The notes beneath the pieces were generated by a model. It saw only the letters and a program-made list of their open reading frames with translations. It was not told the origin of the DNA and ran no database searches. A stretch of DNA of 13,453 bases from an uncultured Micrococcales bacterium (GTDB lineage Bacteria > Actinomycetota > Actinomycetes > Actinomycetales > Microbacteriaceae). The position numbers and the translations under genes were made by a program. The stretch's first letter is position 1. Each line of letters begins with the position of its first letter. The stretch lies in contig CAINTU010000006.1 in the NCBI GenBank assembly GCA_903853515.1, positions 1 through 13,453 on the forward strand, read 5' to 3'. This document shows, one piece after another, positions 1 through 5,647 of this stretch.

Positions 1-596
1 AGGTCATAAAGCCATTCGATGTCTTCGTCGCTGGCTTTGATGATGTCGCTGAAGGCATTGACACGCTCAACACGAGTGCGCTCGATGAGCCGATCAAAAC
101 CGAGTGCAGCGCGAATGTTGATGTCGTGGCTGATGGTGACCTTATCGGCCAGAGCCTTCGCCCAAGCTTCGATCACCAAATTGCCAGGAGCCATCGCCAT
201 TGTGAGGCAACCAAAATGAATGGTAGATGCACCAAGCGCCTCGATGTCGCTGGCGGTAGGCAGTTCGGCGGTGGTCCAACCCCAGTCAGCCGTGCCATTG
301 GTATAAAAGTTATAGGTTGGCTTGCCGCTGTCATCGACGCTCACAACAGCAAGAGTGGTTGGCTCGTCGGTGGCGATTGCCTTGTCTAGACCGACGTTGT
401 TGCTCGAAAGTCTTGCGCGAATAATGCCGCCAAAACGGTCGCTCGATAGGCGCGCCAAAAACTGGTGTGGTGTGCCGCGACGGGCTAAAGCGAGCGCAAC
501 GTTGGCATTCGCGCCGCCGACTACGGCTTGAAATTGTCCGACAGTTTCGCGCGACTCAATCAAGTCGATCAGGGCTTCGCCAATCACAAGAATCAT
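1..596 (-). CDS. PfkB-family sugar kinase (fructokinase-like), 3' part outside window
   Basis: The reverse strand reads from ATG at 596 through about 198 codons without a stop and runs off the left edge. The protein begins MILVIGEALIDLIESRE, the usual beta-strand and sugar-contact start of PfkB/ribokinase kinases. The PfkB signature 1 glycine motif follows near residues 27-41 (GGANANVALALARRG), then a lid-like stretch (SVDDSGKPTYNFYTNGTADW) typical of fructokinases and 2-keto-3-deoxygluconate kinases. These enzymes phosphorylate a sugar with ATP in the cytoplasm. The C-terminal signature with the catalytic GAGD Asp is not in the window, so the substrate cannot be assigned. The start was chosen because a -10-like TAAACT ends 6 nt before it and no Shine-Dalgarno is present. 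It is divergent from a HAD phosphatase across 27 bp; a sugar kinase beside a sugar-phosphatase-like gene may reflect a shared sugar-phosphate job (inference). Confidence 0.9.
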   Translation of the reverse strand, partial: MILVIGEALIDLIESRETVGQFQAVVGGANANVALALARRGTPHQFLARLSSDRFGGIIRARLSSNNVGLDKAIATDEPTTLAVVSVDDSGKPTYNFYTNGTADWGWTTAELPTASDIEALGASTIHFGCLTMAMAPGNLVIEAWAKALADKVTISHDINIRAALGFDRLIERTRVERVNAFSDIIKASDEDIEWLYD

Positions 597-623
597 GTGC
601 CAAGTTTATCTAGGCTTGAGCGC
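597..623. promoter_or_regulatory. Divergent leaderless promoter pair (PfkB kinase / HAD phosphatase)
   Basis: The whole intergenic gap is 27 bp. On the minus strand TAAACT (603-608) lies 6 nt before the kinase ATG. On the plus strand TAGGCT (611-616) lies 7 nt before the HAD ATG. Both fit TANNNT, and transcription would start at or within a base of each start codon. The two hexamers are 2 bp apart, so any -35 contact would fall inside the opposing gene. No convincing -35 is visible for either. Confidence 0.6.
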
Positions 624-1268
624 ATGAAGTTTTTTGCCAGTGGCCTGCTCTTTGATAACGACGGAGTGCTCGTCGATTCGCACGCAGCTGCAAAAGCCGC
701 CTGGGATTCTTGGGCACTCGAATTCTCGCCTGGCTATGACCTCGATAAGGCAAATAACGCTGGCCGTCGGGCTGAAGACATGGTTCGCGAGCTGGTTGCG
801 GCTGAAGTTTTTGCCGTCGCAAACGATCGCATCAACGCCCTCGAGCAGGCGAGTGCGCACTTGACTGTGGCTTTGGGCGGTGCGCGAGAACTCTTGGCTT
901 CGTTGCCGAATGGGCTCTGGACTGTCTGCACCAGCGCGAATGCAAACCTTGGTCGGGCTAGATTGTTGGCTGCCGGGTTGCCAGTGCCAAATCAACTAGT
1001 AACCGGCGATGACGTTGCGCGCGGCAAACCCCACCCAGACCCCTATTTGTTGGGTGCCTCACGCCTTGGCTTTGACCCCGCCGATTGCGTGGTTTTCGAA
1101 GACGCAATAGCTGGGGTTCAGGCAGCCGAGGCTGCGGGCGTTGGGTTGATTATTGGTGTCAGTTCGCGCGCGCTGGCAAGCGCTGCCGACATCGTTGTGC
1201 GCGACCTTGCGGGAATAACCTTTGACGGTGACGAGTTGGTTATTCCAGATTCGATTCGACTGCGATAA
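624..1268 (+). CDS. HAD superfamily phosphatase (beta-phosphoglucomutase/sugar-phosphatase-like)
   Basis: A 214-residue HAD-IA hydrolase with all four motifs. Motif I is FDNDGVLVDS with nucleophile D11 and acid/base D13. Motif II is T103/S104 in VCTSAN. Motif III is K135 in GKPHPDP. Motif IV is E159-D160 in VVFEDAIAGVQAA. The helical cap between residues 18 and 85 matches the sugar-phosphatase/beta-phosphoglucomutase group, and the length is normal. Expected role: hydrolysis of a small cytoplasmic phosphate ester such as a sugar phosphate or glycerol phosphate; the exact substrate is not readable. An upstream in-frame ATG at 528 would overlap the divergent kinase and add 32 non-HAD residues. 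The start at 624 is preferred because it puts motif I at residue 11 and has TAGGCT 7 nt upstream. The glutaredoxin gene follows after 11 bp, so the two are probably co-transcribed. Confidence 0.9.
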   Translation: MKFFASGLLFDNDGVLVDSHAAAKAAWDSWALEFSPGYDLDKANNAGRRAEDMVRELVAAEVFAVANDRINALEQASAHLTVALGGARELLASLPNGLWTVCTSANANLGRARLLAAGLPVPNQLVTGDDVARGKPHPDPYLLGASRLGFDPADCVVFEDAIAGVQAAEAAGVGLIIGVSSRALASAADIVVRDLAGITFDGDELVIPDSIRLR

Positions 1269-1279
1269 AGAGGTGTGAG

Positions 1280-1543
1280 ATGAGCCTGCCAGCAATAACC
1301 GTTTATGGTGCCCAATGGTGTTCAGATTGTCGACGCAGTGAACGCTTGCTTGACACCCTCGGCGTTGACTATCTCAAAAAAGATGTTGAAGAGTCAGCAG
1401 AATTCACCGAAGAAGCCAGAGCAATCAGCGGTCGCACAAACATTCCGGTGATTTTGTTTGCCGATGGCGTGCACCTGGTTGAACCAAGCGATGCACTTTT
1501 GCACGCTGAACTAAGCATCCGTGGGCTGATCACACAAAAATAA
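1280..1543 (+). CDS. Glutaredoxin/mycoredoxin-like thiol oxidoreductase
   Basis: An 87-residue single thioredoxin-fold protein. It opens with beta-strand ITVYGAQWCSDC carrying the dithiol C14-x-x-C17, followed by a helix, KKDVEE, and the cis-proline segment NIPVILF (P56). This order matches the small actinobacterial glutaredoxin-like proteins (mycoredoxin/NrdH group). They reduce mixed disulfides, with mycothiol in mycothiol-producing actinobacteria; partner use here is inferred. The active site is WCSDC, different from the WCGYC-type site usual in mycoredoxin-1, so the reductase partner is uncertain. It starts 11 bp after the HAD stop with a Shine-Dalgarno-like AGAGGTG (1269-1275) 4 nt before ATG, the leadered pattern expected of a second operon gene. 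No clear terminator follows. Confidence 0.85.
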   Translation: MSLPAITVYGAQWCSDCRRSERLLDTLGVDYLKKDVEESAEFTEEARAISGRTNIPVILFADGVHLVEPSDALLHAELSIRGLITQK

Positions 1544-1601
1544 TTAATCGCGCAAAAATAATCTGCGATAACTTTCTCTAGGCAAAATTGCCCCTGCGGG
1601 C

Positions 1602-1607
1602 TAAACT
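1602..1607 (+). promoter_or_regulatory. Candidate -10 box for the helicase leader
   Basis: TAAACT fits the actinobacterial TANNNT -10 and is the same hexamer seen before the PfkB kinase, the APH-like kinase and rplJ in this window. No good -35 lies 17-18 bp upstream. The 5-bp-arm hairpin GGCAA/TTGCC (1581-1592) sits just before it and the TGTTACT palindrome just after it. Confidence 0.4.
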
Positions 1608-1612
1608 TGTGT

Positions 1613-1630
1613 TGTTACTAAAAAGTAACA
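1613..1630. repeat. Perfect 7-bp inverted repeat (possible operator or 5'-end hairpin)
   Basis: TGTTACT-AAAA-AGTAACA. It lies 6-23 bp after the candidate -10, so it could be an operator over the start site or a protective hairpin at the mRNA 5' end. It has no T-tract, so it is not a terminator. Confidence 0.45.
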
Positions 1631-1817
1631 GTAGTCGTTTGCATTGCATCACTTTTGATCTGTCTTTAGGCAGCAATAACATGCAACAGTCTTCCTATTT
1701 GTGAGAATCTGCCGTTTTGCAGATGTTCCTCTCGTGTGTGTGTCAGCGCAGTTCGACTAATCCATTGGTCGGTGCGCTACTCCCGCAAAGGCCACACACA
1801 TATAAAGGAATAAACTC

Positions 1818-4007
1818 ATGCCAAAATTTGGCACTAACTCAGGCGCGCCTAAGGGCGCCCCAAAAGCACACCGTAAAGGTTCAGCTAGCGCTGCACCAAA
1901 GACTCGCGAAGATGGCCGCGGTGGCCGTGCGCCTCAGCGCGAATTCGACGCATCAGCCCGCAAGCCACGTCACAGTGCTGCTGGCGGCGCCCGTCGTGAT
2001 GACAGGGATTCAAGACCAGCCCGCGACTCGGGTGCACCGCGCGAAGAGCGCGCACCTCGCGAAGCTCGTGATGCTCGCCCTGATTGGGCACCTAAGCGTG
2101 CCGGCGGTTTCGCTGGCCGCGCTGCCCGTGGCGAGCGCGACGCAAGACCTGCTCGTGATGACCGCGCACCGCGCCGTGACTTTGGTGACCGTGATGCCCG
2201 CCCAGCCCGTGACTTTGGTGCTCGTGATGATCGTGCCCCTCGTCGTGATTTTGGCGACCGTGATTCACGCCCGGCTCGTGATTTTGGATCGCGCGATGAC
2301 AGACCTGCTCGTGACGACCGCGCACCGCGCCGTGACTTTGGTGACCGCGACCGTCTAGGCGATCGTTCACGCGATGACCGCGCACCGCGCCGCGACTTTG
2401 GCGATCGTGACTCACGCCCAGCTCGCGATTTTGGTTCACGCGATGACCGTGGCCCGCGCCGCGATTTTGGCGACCGCAACCCTCGTCGTGACGACCGCGT
2501 TGCTCGCGACGATTCGCGTCAGCGCAGTTTTGACGATGCACGCGGCAAGACCCCAAACAAGAAGGCTTTCTTCGAAGACAAGGTTCTAGACCGTCTGCAA
2601 CCAATCGAGCAGGGTGAAGCAATCATCGAAACAACTTTCGAAGCGATGGGTTTGCACCCTCGTCTAGTCGAAGCGTTGGCAAAGATGGGTGCAGAGACCC
2701 CTTTTCCGATTCAGCAGGCAACGATTCCGGCAGCAATGGCTGGCCGCGATGTTTTGGGTCGAGGCAAAACCGGTTCGGGTAAAACCATCGCGTTTAGCTT
2801 GCCAATCATCGCCAAGCTAGTTGCCGCAGGTTCACAGCCGCGCAAACCAAACAAGCCTCGCGCTTTGGTGCTCGCACCAACTCGCGAACTTGCCGACCAG
2901 ATCGACCGCACTCTAAGCCAGTTGGCAAAGAGCGTTGGCTTCTATACCGCATGTGTTTATGGTGGAGTGCCACAGCGACGTCAAGAAATCGTGATGCAGC
3001 GCGGCGTAGATATTCTTGTGGCGACCCCAGGTCGCCTAGAAGACCTAATCGCACAGCGCGTGATTGACCTAAGCGAGGTCGAGACTTTGGTCATCGACGA
3101 AGCTGACCACATGTGTGATCTTGGATTCATCGAAGGTGTCAAGCGCATTACAGCTGCGACCGGCGACAGCCAGAAGCTTTTGTTTAGCGCAACCCTCGAC
3201 CGCGAGATCGATGCACTTGTGCGTCAGTTCTTGCCGAACCCATACATCTATGAAGTGCCAAATGAGACCCAGGATGAGTCGACAATCGTGCACCGAGTTA
3301 TGTTCGTTGAGCAAGACGACCGCAGCCGAGTGCTGTTGCGTCTAACTCAGGGTGAGGGCAAGACTTTGATCTTCACTCGCACCAAGATGACCGCTGAGCG
3401 TTTGAGCGAATCGTTGACCAGCGCTGGTGTGCCAGCTGCTCGTCTGCACGGTGACCTAAACCAATCGCAGCGTAACCGCAACCTGCAGCGCTTCATGTCT
3501 GGTGGCGTGCGTGTTCTTGTGGCCACCGATGTTGCAGCTCGCGGTATTCACGTTGACGACATTACTTTGGTGATTCAGGTGGATCCACCTGAGGAATACA
3601 AGACCTACCTGCACCGTTCAGGCCGCACCGGCCGCGCGGGCAAGGAGGGAACTGTTATCACGCTGATTCCTCGCAACCGTCGCCGCAAGGTCGAAGATCT
3701 GTTGCACCGTGCTGAGCGCGAAGCAATTTATACCGATGTTCGCCCAGACAGCGCAATTCTTGCTGAAATCGCTGGCCCAATCGCCGAGGCACCGCTGCCA
3801 GAGGCGCTTGACTTTGGCGATAGCCGTGGCGGTTCACGTTCGGGTGGTCGCGACAGCGGCCGTTCGGGTGGTGGCCGCGGTGGCTATGGCCGTGACCGTG
3901 ATCGCGATGACCGCGGTGGTTCACGTGGTGGTTCACGCGGCGGCAGCCGTGGTGGCTATGGCGGCTCGCGCGATTCTCGCAGCGATCGCCCAGCCCGCGC
4001 ACGCTAA
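1818..4007 (+). CDS. DEAD-box ATP-dependent RNA helicase with RD-rich N-terminus and RGG tail
   Basis: A 729-residue cytoplasmic helicase; ATP-driven remodelling of RNA is expected (ribosome assembly, mRNA decay, cold adaptation). The two-RecA-domain core spans about residues 265-650: Q-motif F274 and Q299, motif I GKTGSGKT ending near 323, Ia PTRELADQ, Ib TPGR, II DEAD at 427-430, III SAT at 457-459, IV LIFTRTK, V ATDVAARG at 569-576, VI HRSGRTGRAG from 599. Residues 1-260 are low-complexity, Arg/Asp-rich and probably disordered, with RRDFGDR five times and RPARDFG three times. Residues 669-729 are an RGG/RGGY RNA-binding tail. The ATG has Shine-Dalgarno AAAGGA 8 nt upstream and a long structured leader, unlike the leaderless neighbours. 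Motif I begins GRGKTGSGKT where AQTGSGKT is commoner. A strong terminator follows. CsdA/DeaD or RhlE-type names are possible but not decided by sequence. Confidence 0.95.
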   Translation: MPKFGTNSGAPKGAPKAHRKGSASAAPKTREDGRGGRAPQREFDASARKPRHSAAGGARRDDRDSRPARDSGAPREERAPREARDARPDWAPKRAGGFAGRAARGERDARPARDDRAPRRDFGDRDARPARDFGARDDRAPRRDFGDRDSRPARDFGSRDDRPARDDRAPRRDFGDRDRLGDRSRDDRAPRRDFGDRDSRPARDFGSRDDRGPRRDFGDRNPRRDDRVARDDSRQRSFDDARGKTPNKKAFFEDKVLDRLQPIEQGEAIIETTFEAMGLHPRLVEALAKMGAETPFPIQQATIPAAMAGRDVLGRGKTGSGKTIAFSLPIIAKLVAAGSQPRKPNKPRALVLAPTRELADQIDRTLSQLAKSVGFYTACVYGGVPQRRQEIVMQRGVDILVATPGRLEDLIAQRVIDLSEVETLVIDEADHMCDLGFIEGVKRITAATGDSQKLLFSATLDREIDALVRQFLPNPYIYEVPNETQDESTIVHRVMFVEQDDRSRVLLRLTQGEGKTLIFTRTKMTAERLSESLTSAGVPAARLHGDLNQSQRNRNLQRFMSGGVRVLVATDVAARGIHVDDITLVIQVDPPEEYKTYLHRSGRTGRAGKEGTVITLIPRNRRRKVEDLLHRAEREAIYTDVRPDSAILAEIAGPIAEAPLPEALDFGDSRGGSRSGGRDSGRSGGGRGGYGRDRDRDDRGGSRGGSRGGSRGGYGGSRDSRSDRPARAR
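2154..2490 (+). repeat. In-frame RDDR-APRRDFGDRD coding repeat
   Basis: DNA-level degenerate tandem repeat inside the helicase N-terminal extension (about residues 113-224). The peptide unit is roughly RDDRAPRRDFGDRD, alternating with SRPARDFGS. Synonymous changes between copies show selection on the peptide. The mix of alternating opposite charges with few hydrophobics suggests a disordered, self-associating RNA-binding segment. The repeat also produces long open frames on both strands that are artefacts. Confidence 0.8.
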
Positions 4008-4025
4008 ATCTCGTTACCAAATCAA

Positions 4026-4062
4026 GAAGCCGTCAGCCCATCTGGGCTGGCGGTTTCTTTTT
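4026..4062 (+). terminator. Rho-independent terminator after the DEAD-box helicase
   Basis: Arms 4026-4040 and 4043-4057 pair over about 14-15 bp (two G-U pairs) around a 2-4 nt loop, followed by TTTTT (4058-4062). It sits 18 nt after the helicase stop codon. Confidence 0.9.
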
Positions 4063-4079
4063 GTGCTTGGCAGGTTGGC

Positions 4080-4085
4080 TAGTCT
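4080..4085 (+). promoter_or_regulatory. Leaderless -10 box for the small Fe-S protein
   Basis: TAGTCT ends 6 nt before the ATG at 4092, the spacing shared by most leaderless-type genes here. There is no Shine-Dalgarno. It lies just downstream of the helicase terminator, so the small gene appears to have its own promoter. Confidence 0.55.
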
Positions 4086-4091
4086 TGTGCC

Positions 4092-4367
4092 ATGCCTCGA
4101 GTTGCTAAATCAAAGAACGGTCACGCACCAAAAGTGTGTGAGCGCTTTTGCAAGGGCTGCGTCTATGACCCCAAGTTGCGCTCAGGTGAAAACGCTTGCC
4201 CGTTCACAACTTTGTATTGGGATTTTCTAGATCGACACAAAGACGAATTCGTGAAGAATCACCGCATGGCCCAACAGGTGCACGGCCTAAAACGGCTCAG
4301 CGATTTGCCAGAGCTGAAGGCGCGTGCACAAGTTGTGCTCGATGGTTTATCGGCCGGCACTATTTAG
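4092..4367 (+). CDS. Stand-alone FeS-photolyase C-terminal-like protein (91 aa)
   Basis: The protein resembles only the last ~80 residues of the bacterial FeS-type cryptochrome/photolyase family (PhrB, FeS-BCP). After a basic 15-residue start it has C20-x2-C23, YDPKxRxGExACPF with C36, YWDFLDRH (42-49) and KNHRMAQQVHGLKRL. In PhrB three of the four [4Fe-4S] ligands (C438, C441, C454) have the same 3- and 13-residue spacing. The fourth ligand lies about 90 residues upstream and is absent here, as are the antenna, FAD-binding and catalytic regions. An additional C16 could supply a fourth thiolate (inference). The gene has its own promoter-like box, an intact frame and a stop, and the preceding 84 bp contain a terminator, not photolyase sequence. 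It may be a functional small Fe-S or nucleic-acid-binding protein, or a recent remnant. It converges on the APH-like gene with 5 bp between stops. Confidence 0.8.
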   Translation: MPRVAKSKNGHAPKVCERFCKGCVYDPKLRSGENACPFTTLYWDFLDRHKDEFVKNHRMAQQVHGLKRLSDLPELKARAQVVLDGLSAGTI

Positions 4368-4372
4368 CCCAG

Positions 4373-5377
4373 CTATTTGACCAACAAGAACTTGCCGGTC
4401 TCACCGAAATGCTCAAGTCGCAGCTTGGTGCGACGCAAAAACTCTGGCAAAAACTCTCTGATCTCGGCCGAGGTTGCCTCGAGCACAACCCCAACCAAAA
4501 GCACCATTCGACCCAAAATCAAGAGCTCGTAATCTTGCTCAGAAATCTGCGGCAGTTCGGCAATAGAGGCGAACCCTGCTTTCAGATGCTTCTCGGCTTC
4601 GAAGTCTTCACGAATGTAATAGCTGCTGATCGCCAAGTCTTGAATCGGCAAGCCAATACCAGCATCGTCAAAATCAATAATCGCGAGTTTCTTTTCGGTT
4701 TGAATCACATTGCCGAAATGCAAATCCGCATGGATTGCCTGAAGCGGCGCCTGGCCGTTATCGGCGGTTGATAGTCGTGCATAAACTGCATCTGCCTGTT
4801 TCAACGCAGCCAACAACTCGCCATAAAGCTTGTCGTCGAGTTGTTGCGGTTGACCGGCGCGCAAAAAATCGCTCGCGTTCATCATGGTGTTGTTGATCTT
4901 TGGCAAAAACGCGTCGCCCGCAAAACTTAAACCGCGAGCCAACTCTTGCAAGCGCGCCATGTTTTGGCCGAGCTCAAAAAGTTGGGCGGCAGTTGGTTCG
5001 TCTTCGATTTCGTCGCCGGCTATCCACTCGAAAATAACGGCAACAAAATTGCGCTCTAATTCCGCAAAAAATACCTTGGTGAAAAGCTGACCATCAAGCG
5101 TTCGCAGCGGCTTTGACGCCAAAATCTGCTCTTGCTCGGCAAGCGCCTCGAGCCACTGCATTTCAGCCGCAACCTCGGGCTCAGATTTGCCGGCAGCAAT
5201 ATTGATGCGCAGTGCGAACTCACGGCCAGCGACGCTGGTCACCTTGAATGAAGAGTTGTAGCCGTGATTGACGTTTTCGATTGCGCGAGCCTCGATGCCA
5301 TACTGCTTCAAAACCCCTGGGATTACCTGCTCGAGCGCAAAAATCTGGTCGGCCTCAGCTAGCTCGGTGTAATGCAT
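4373..5377 (-). CDS. APH/choline-kinase-like phosphotransferase
   Basis: A 334-residue protein kinase-like small-molecule kinase. The N-lobe has NHGYNSSFKV (37-46) and FALRI with R57 at the usual ATP-lysine region. The hinge has VIFEWIAGDEI. The catalytic loop HADLHFGN spans 216-223 (D218, N223), and the metal-binding IIDFDD spans 233-238 (D235), followed by GIGLPIQDLA. This is the Pfam APH architecture shared by SrkA/YihE, homoserine kinase ThrB2 and aminoglycoside phosphotransferases. ATP-dependent phosphorylation of a hydroxyl is expected; the substrate is unknown, and resistance should not be inferred. Length is normal. The ATG at 5377 has TAAACT 6 nt upstream and no Shine-Dalgarno. It is divergent from a 31-codon orphan reading frame and convergent with the small Fe-S gene, with no terminator between. 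Confidence 0.88.
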   Translation of the reverse strand: MHYTELAEADQIFALEQVIPGVLKQYGIEARAIENVNHGYNSSFKVTSVAGREFALRINIAAGKSEPEVAAEMQWLEALAEQEQILASKPLRTLDGQLFTKVFFAELERNFVAVIFEWIAGDEIEDEPTAAQLFELGQNMARLQELARGLSFAGDAFLPKINNTMMNASDFLRAGQPQQLDDKLYGELLAALKQADAVYARLSTADNGQAPLQAIHADLHFGNVIQTEKKLAIIDFDDAGIGLPIQDLAISSYYIREDFEAEKHLKAGFASIAELPQISEQDYELLILGRMVLLVGVVLEATSAEIREFLPEFLRRTKLRLEHFGETGKFLLVK

Positions 5378-5397
5378 GCCATGAGTTTAGTTTGGCC
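5378..5397. promoter_or_regulatory. Overlapping divergent leaderless promoters
   Basis: On the minus strand TAAACT (5384-5389) is 6 nt before the APH-like ATG. On the plus strand TAGTTT (5388-5393) is 4 nt before a GTG at 5398. The two hexamers share two bases, so the promoters cannot be occupied at once. The plus-strand assignment is weaker because of the shorter spacing. Confidence 0.45.
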
Positions 5398-5493
5398 GTG
5401 AAATTTGCCGACCCATTAAACGCAGAAGCCGCCAAGCTTGATCAATGCTGGCGGCCGCTGTTTGAAGCTGTGACCCCCCCAACTACCAAATGA
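5398..5493 (+). pseudogene. 31-codon orphan 5' gene end (probable truncated gene)
   Basis: GTG at 5398 opens a 31-residue frame (VKFADPLNAEAAKLDQCW, then RPLFEAVTPPTTK) ending in TGA. Composition, GC and the -10-like box ahead of it look like the start of a normal protein-coding gene, but nothing recognisable follows. A run of seven C (5474-5480) lies near its end. Reading past the run with one C fewer keeps a frame open to TGA just before 5590 (QLPNESPRARIIGEERLKKN onward), so a frameshift is possible, although that extension is not recognised either. Alternatives are a real small peptide or the 5' remnant of a gene lost when the DUF3800 segment arrived. The family is not recognised. Confidence 0.35.
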
Positions 5494-5647
5494 GAGCCCC
5501 AGAGCTCGTATCATCGGGGAGGAACGTTTAAAGAAAAATTACCTTAACAATTTGCTTTGGTCAAGTATGTTGAAAACTTTCTCTTGATTGCTAAAGAGCG
5601 CGCCATCATTAACTGAATTCCCAGGTTGAATCAGTGATTAGGCGAAA
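5494..5647. other. AT-rich gap upstream of the DUF3800 gene
   Basis: 154 bp with visibly higher AT than the flanks and no credible gene. A TATCAT (5509-5514) could be a -10, and GGGGAGGAAC (5516-5525) looks like a ribosome site but no start codon follows it. The CCCC/GGGG arms around 5497-5519 could form a weak hairpin. Families of structured RNAs associated with DUF3800 genes have been described, but no specific match can be claimed by eye. Confidence 0.5.

Larger units (their letters stand above)
1544..1817 (+). promoter_or_regulatory. Structured 5' leader of the DEAD-box helicase
   Basis: This is a 274-bp stretch without a credible gene. A possible -10 (TAAACT, 1602-1607) is followed at its expected start point by the inverted repeat TGTTACT-AAAA-AGTAACA (1613-1630). 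Downstream are hairpin ATCTGC/GCAGAT (1707-1712 with 1719-1724) and a nested set of three helices: TGTGTGTG/CACACACA (1735-1742 with 1793-1800), AGCGCA/TGCGCT (1745-1750 with 1773-1778) and CGACTAA/TTGGTCG (1754-1760 with 1765-1771, one G-U pair). The outermost helix ends 3 nt before the helicase Shine-Dalgarno AAAGGA (1804-1809). A leader of about 200 nt that folds next to the ribosome site suggests cold or autogenous post-transcriptional control, as is known for cold-shock helicases. The exact family is not recognised. Confidence 0.6.

Noticed and set aside
126..531. Plus-strand frames opposite the PfkB kinase
   Set aside because: The minus strand has a continuous, motif-bearing kinase frame; these are antisense shadows.
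528..623. Upstream ATG extension of the HAD gene
   Set aside because: It would overlap the PfkB kinase start and add 32 residues not found in HAD proteins; motif I at residue 11 and the -10 box favour the ATG at 624.
1717..2358. Open frame of 213 codons on the plus strand overlapping the helicase start
   Set aside because: It arises from the out-of-frame reading of the RD repeat, is Val/Leu/Ala-skewed without a known domain, and begins inside the helicase leader.
2154..2490. Regularly spaced repeats suggestive of a CRISPR array
   Set aside because: The units are in frame within the helicase and degenerate at synonymous positions; there are no unique spacers and no cas genes.
1970..2622. Long minus-strand frames (169 and 176 codons) opposite the helicase N-terminus
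   Set aside because: They are low-complexity mirrors (Arg/Ser- or His/Gly-rich) of the GC-biased coding repeat, with no promoter or domain.
4373..5377. Antibiotic-resistance aminoglycoside phosphotransferase
   Set aside because: Only the generic APH fold motifs are present; the same architecture serves many metabolic kinases and nothing points to a drug substrate.
5494..5647. A specific DUF3800-associated structured RNA
   Set aside because: The gene context fits, but only a weak CCCC/GGGG hairpin is visible and I cannot match a consensus by eye. A covariance-model scan would be needed to claim it.
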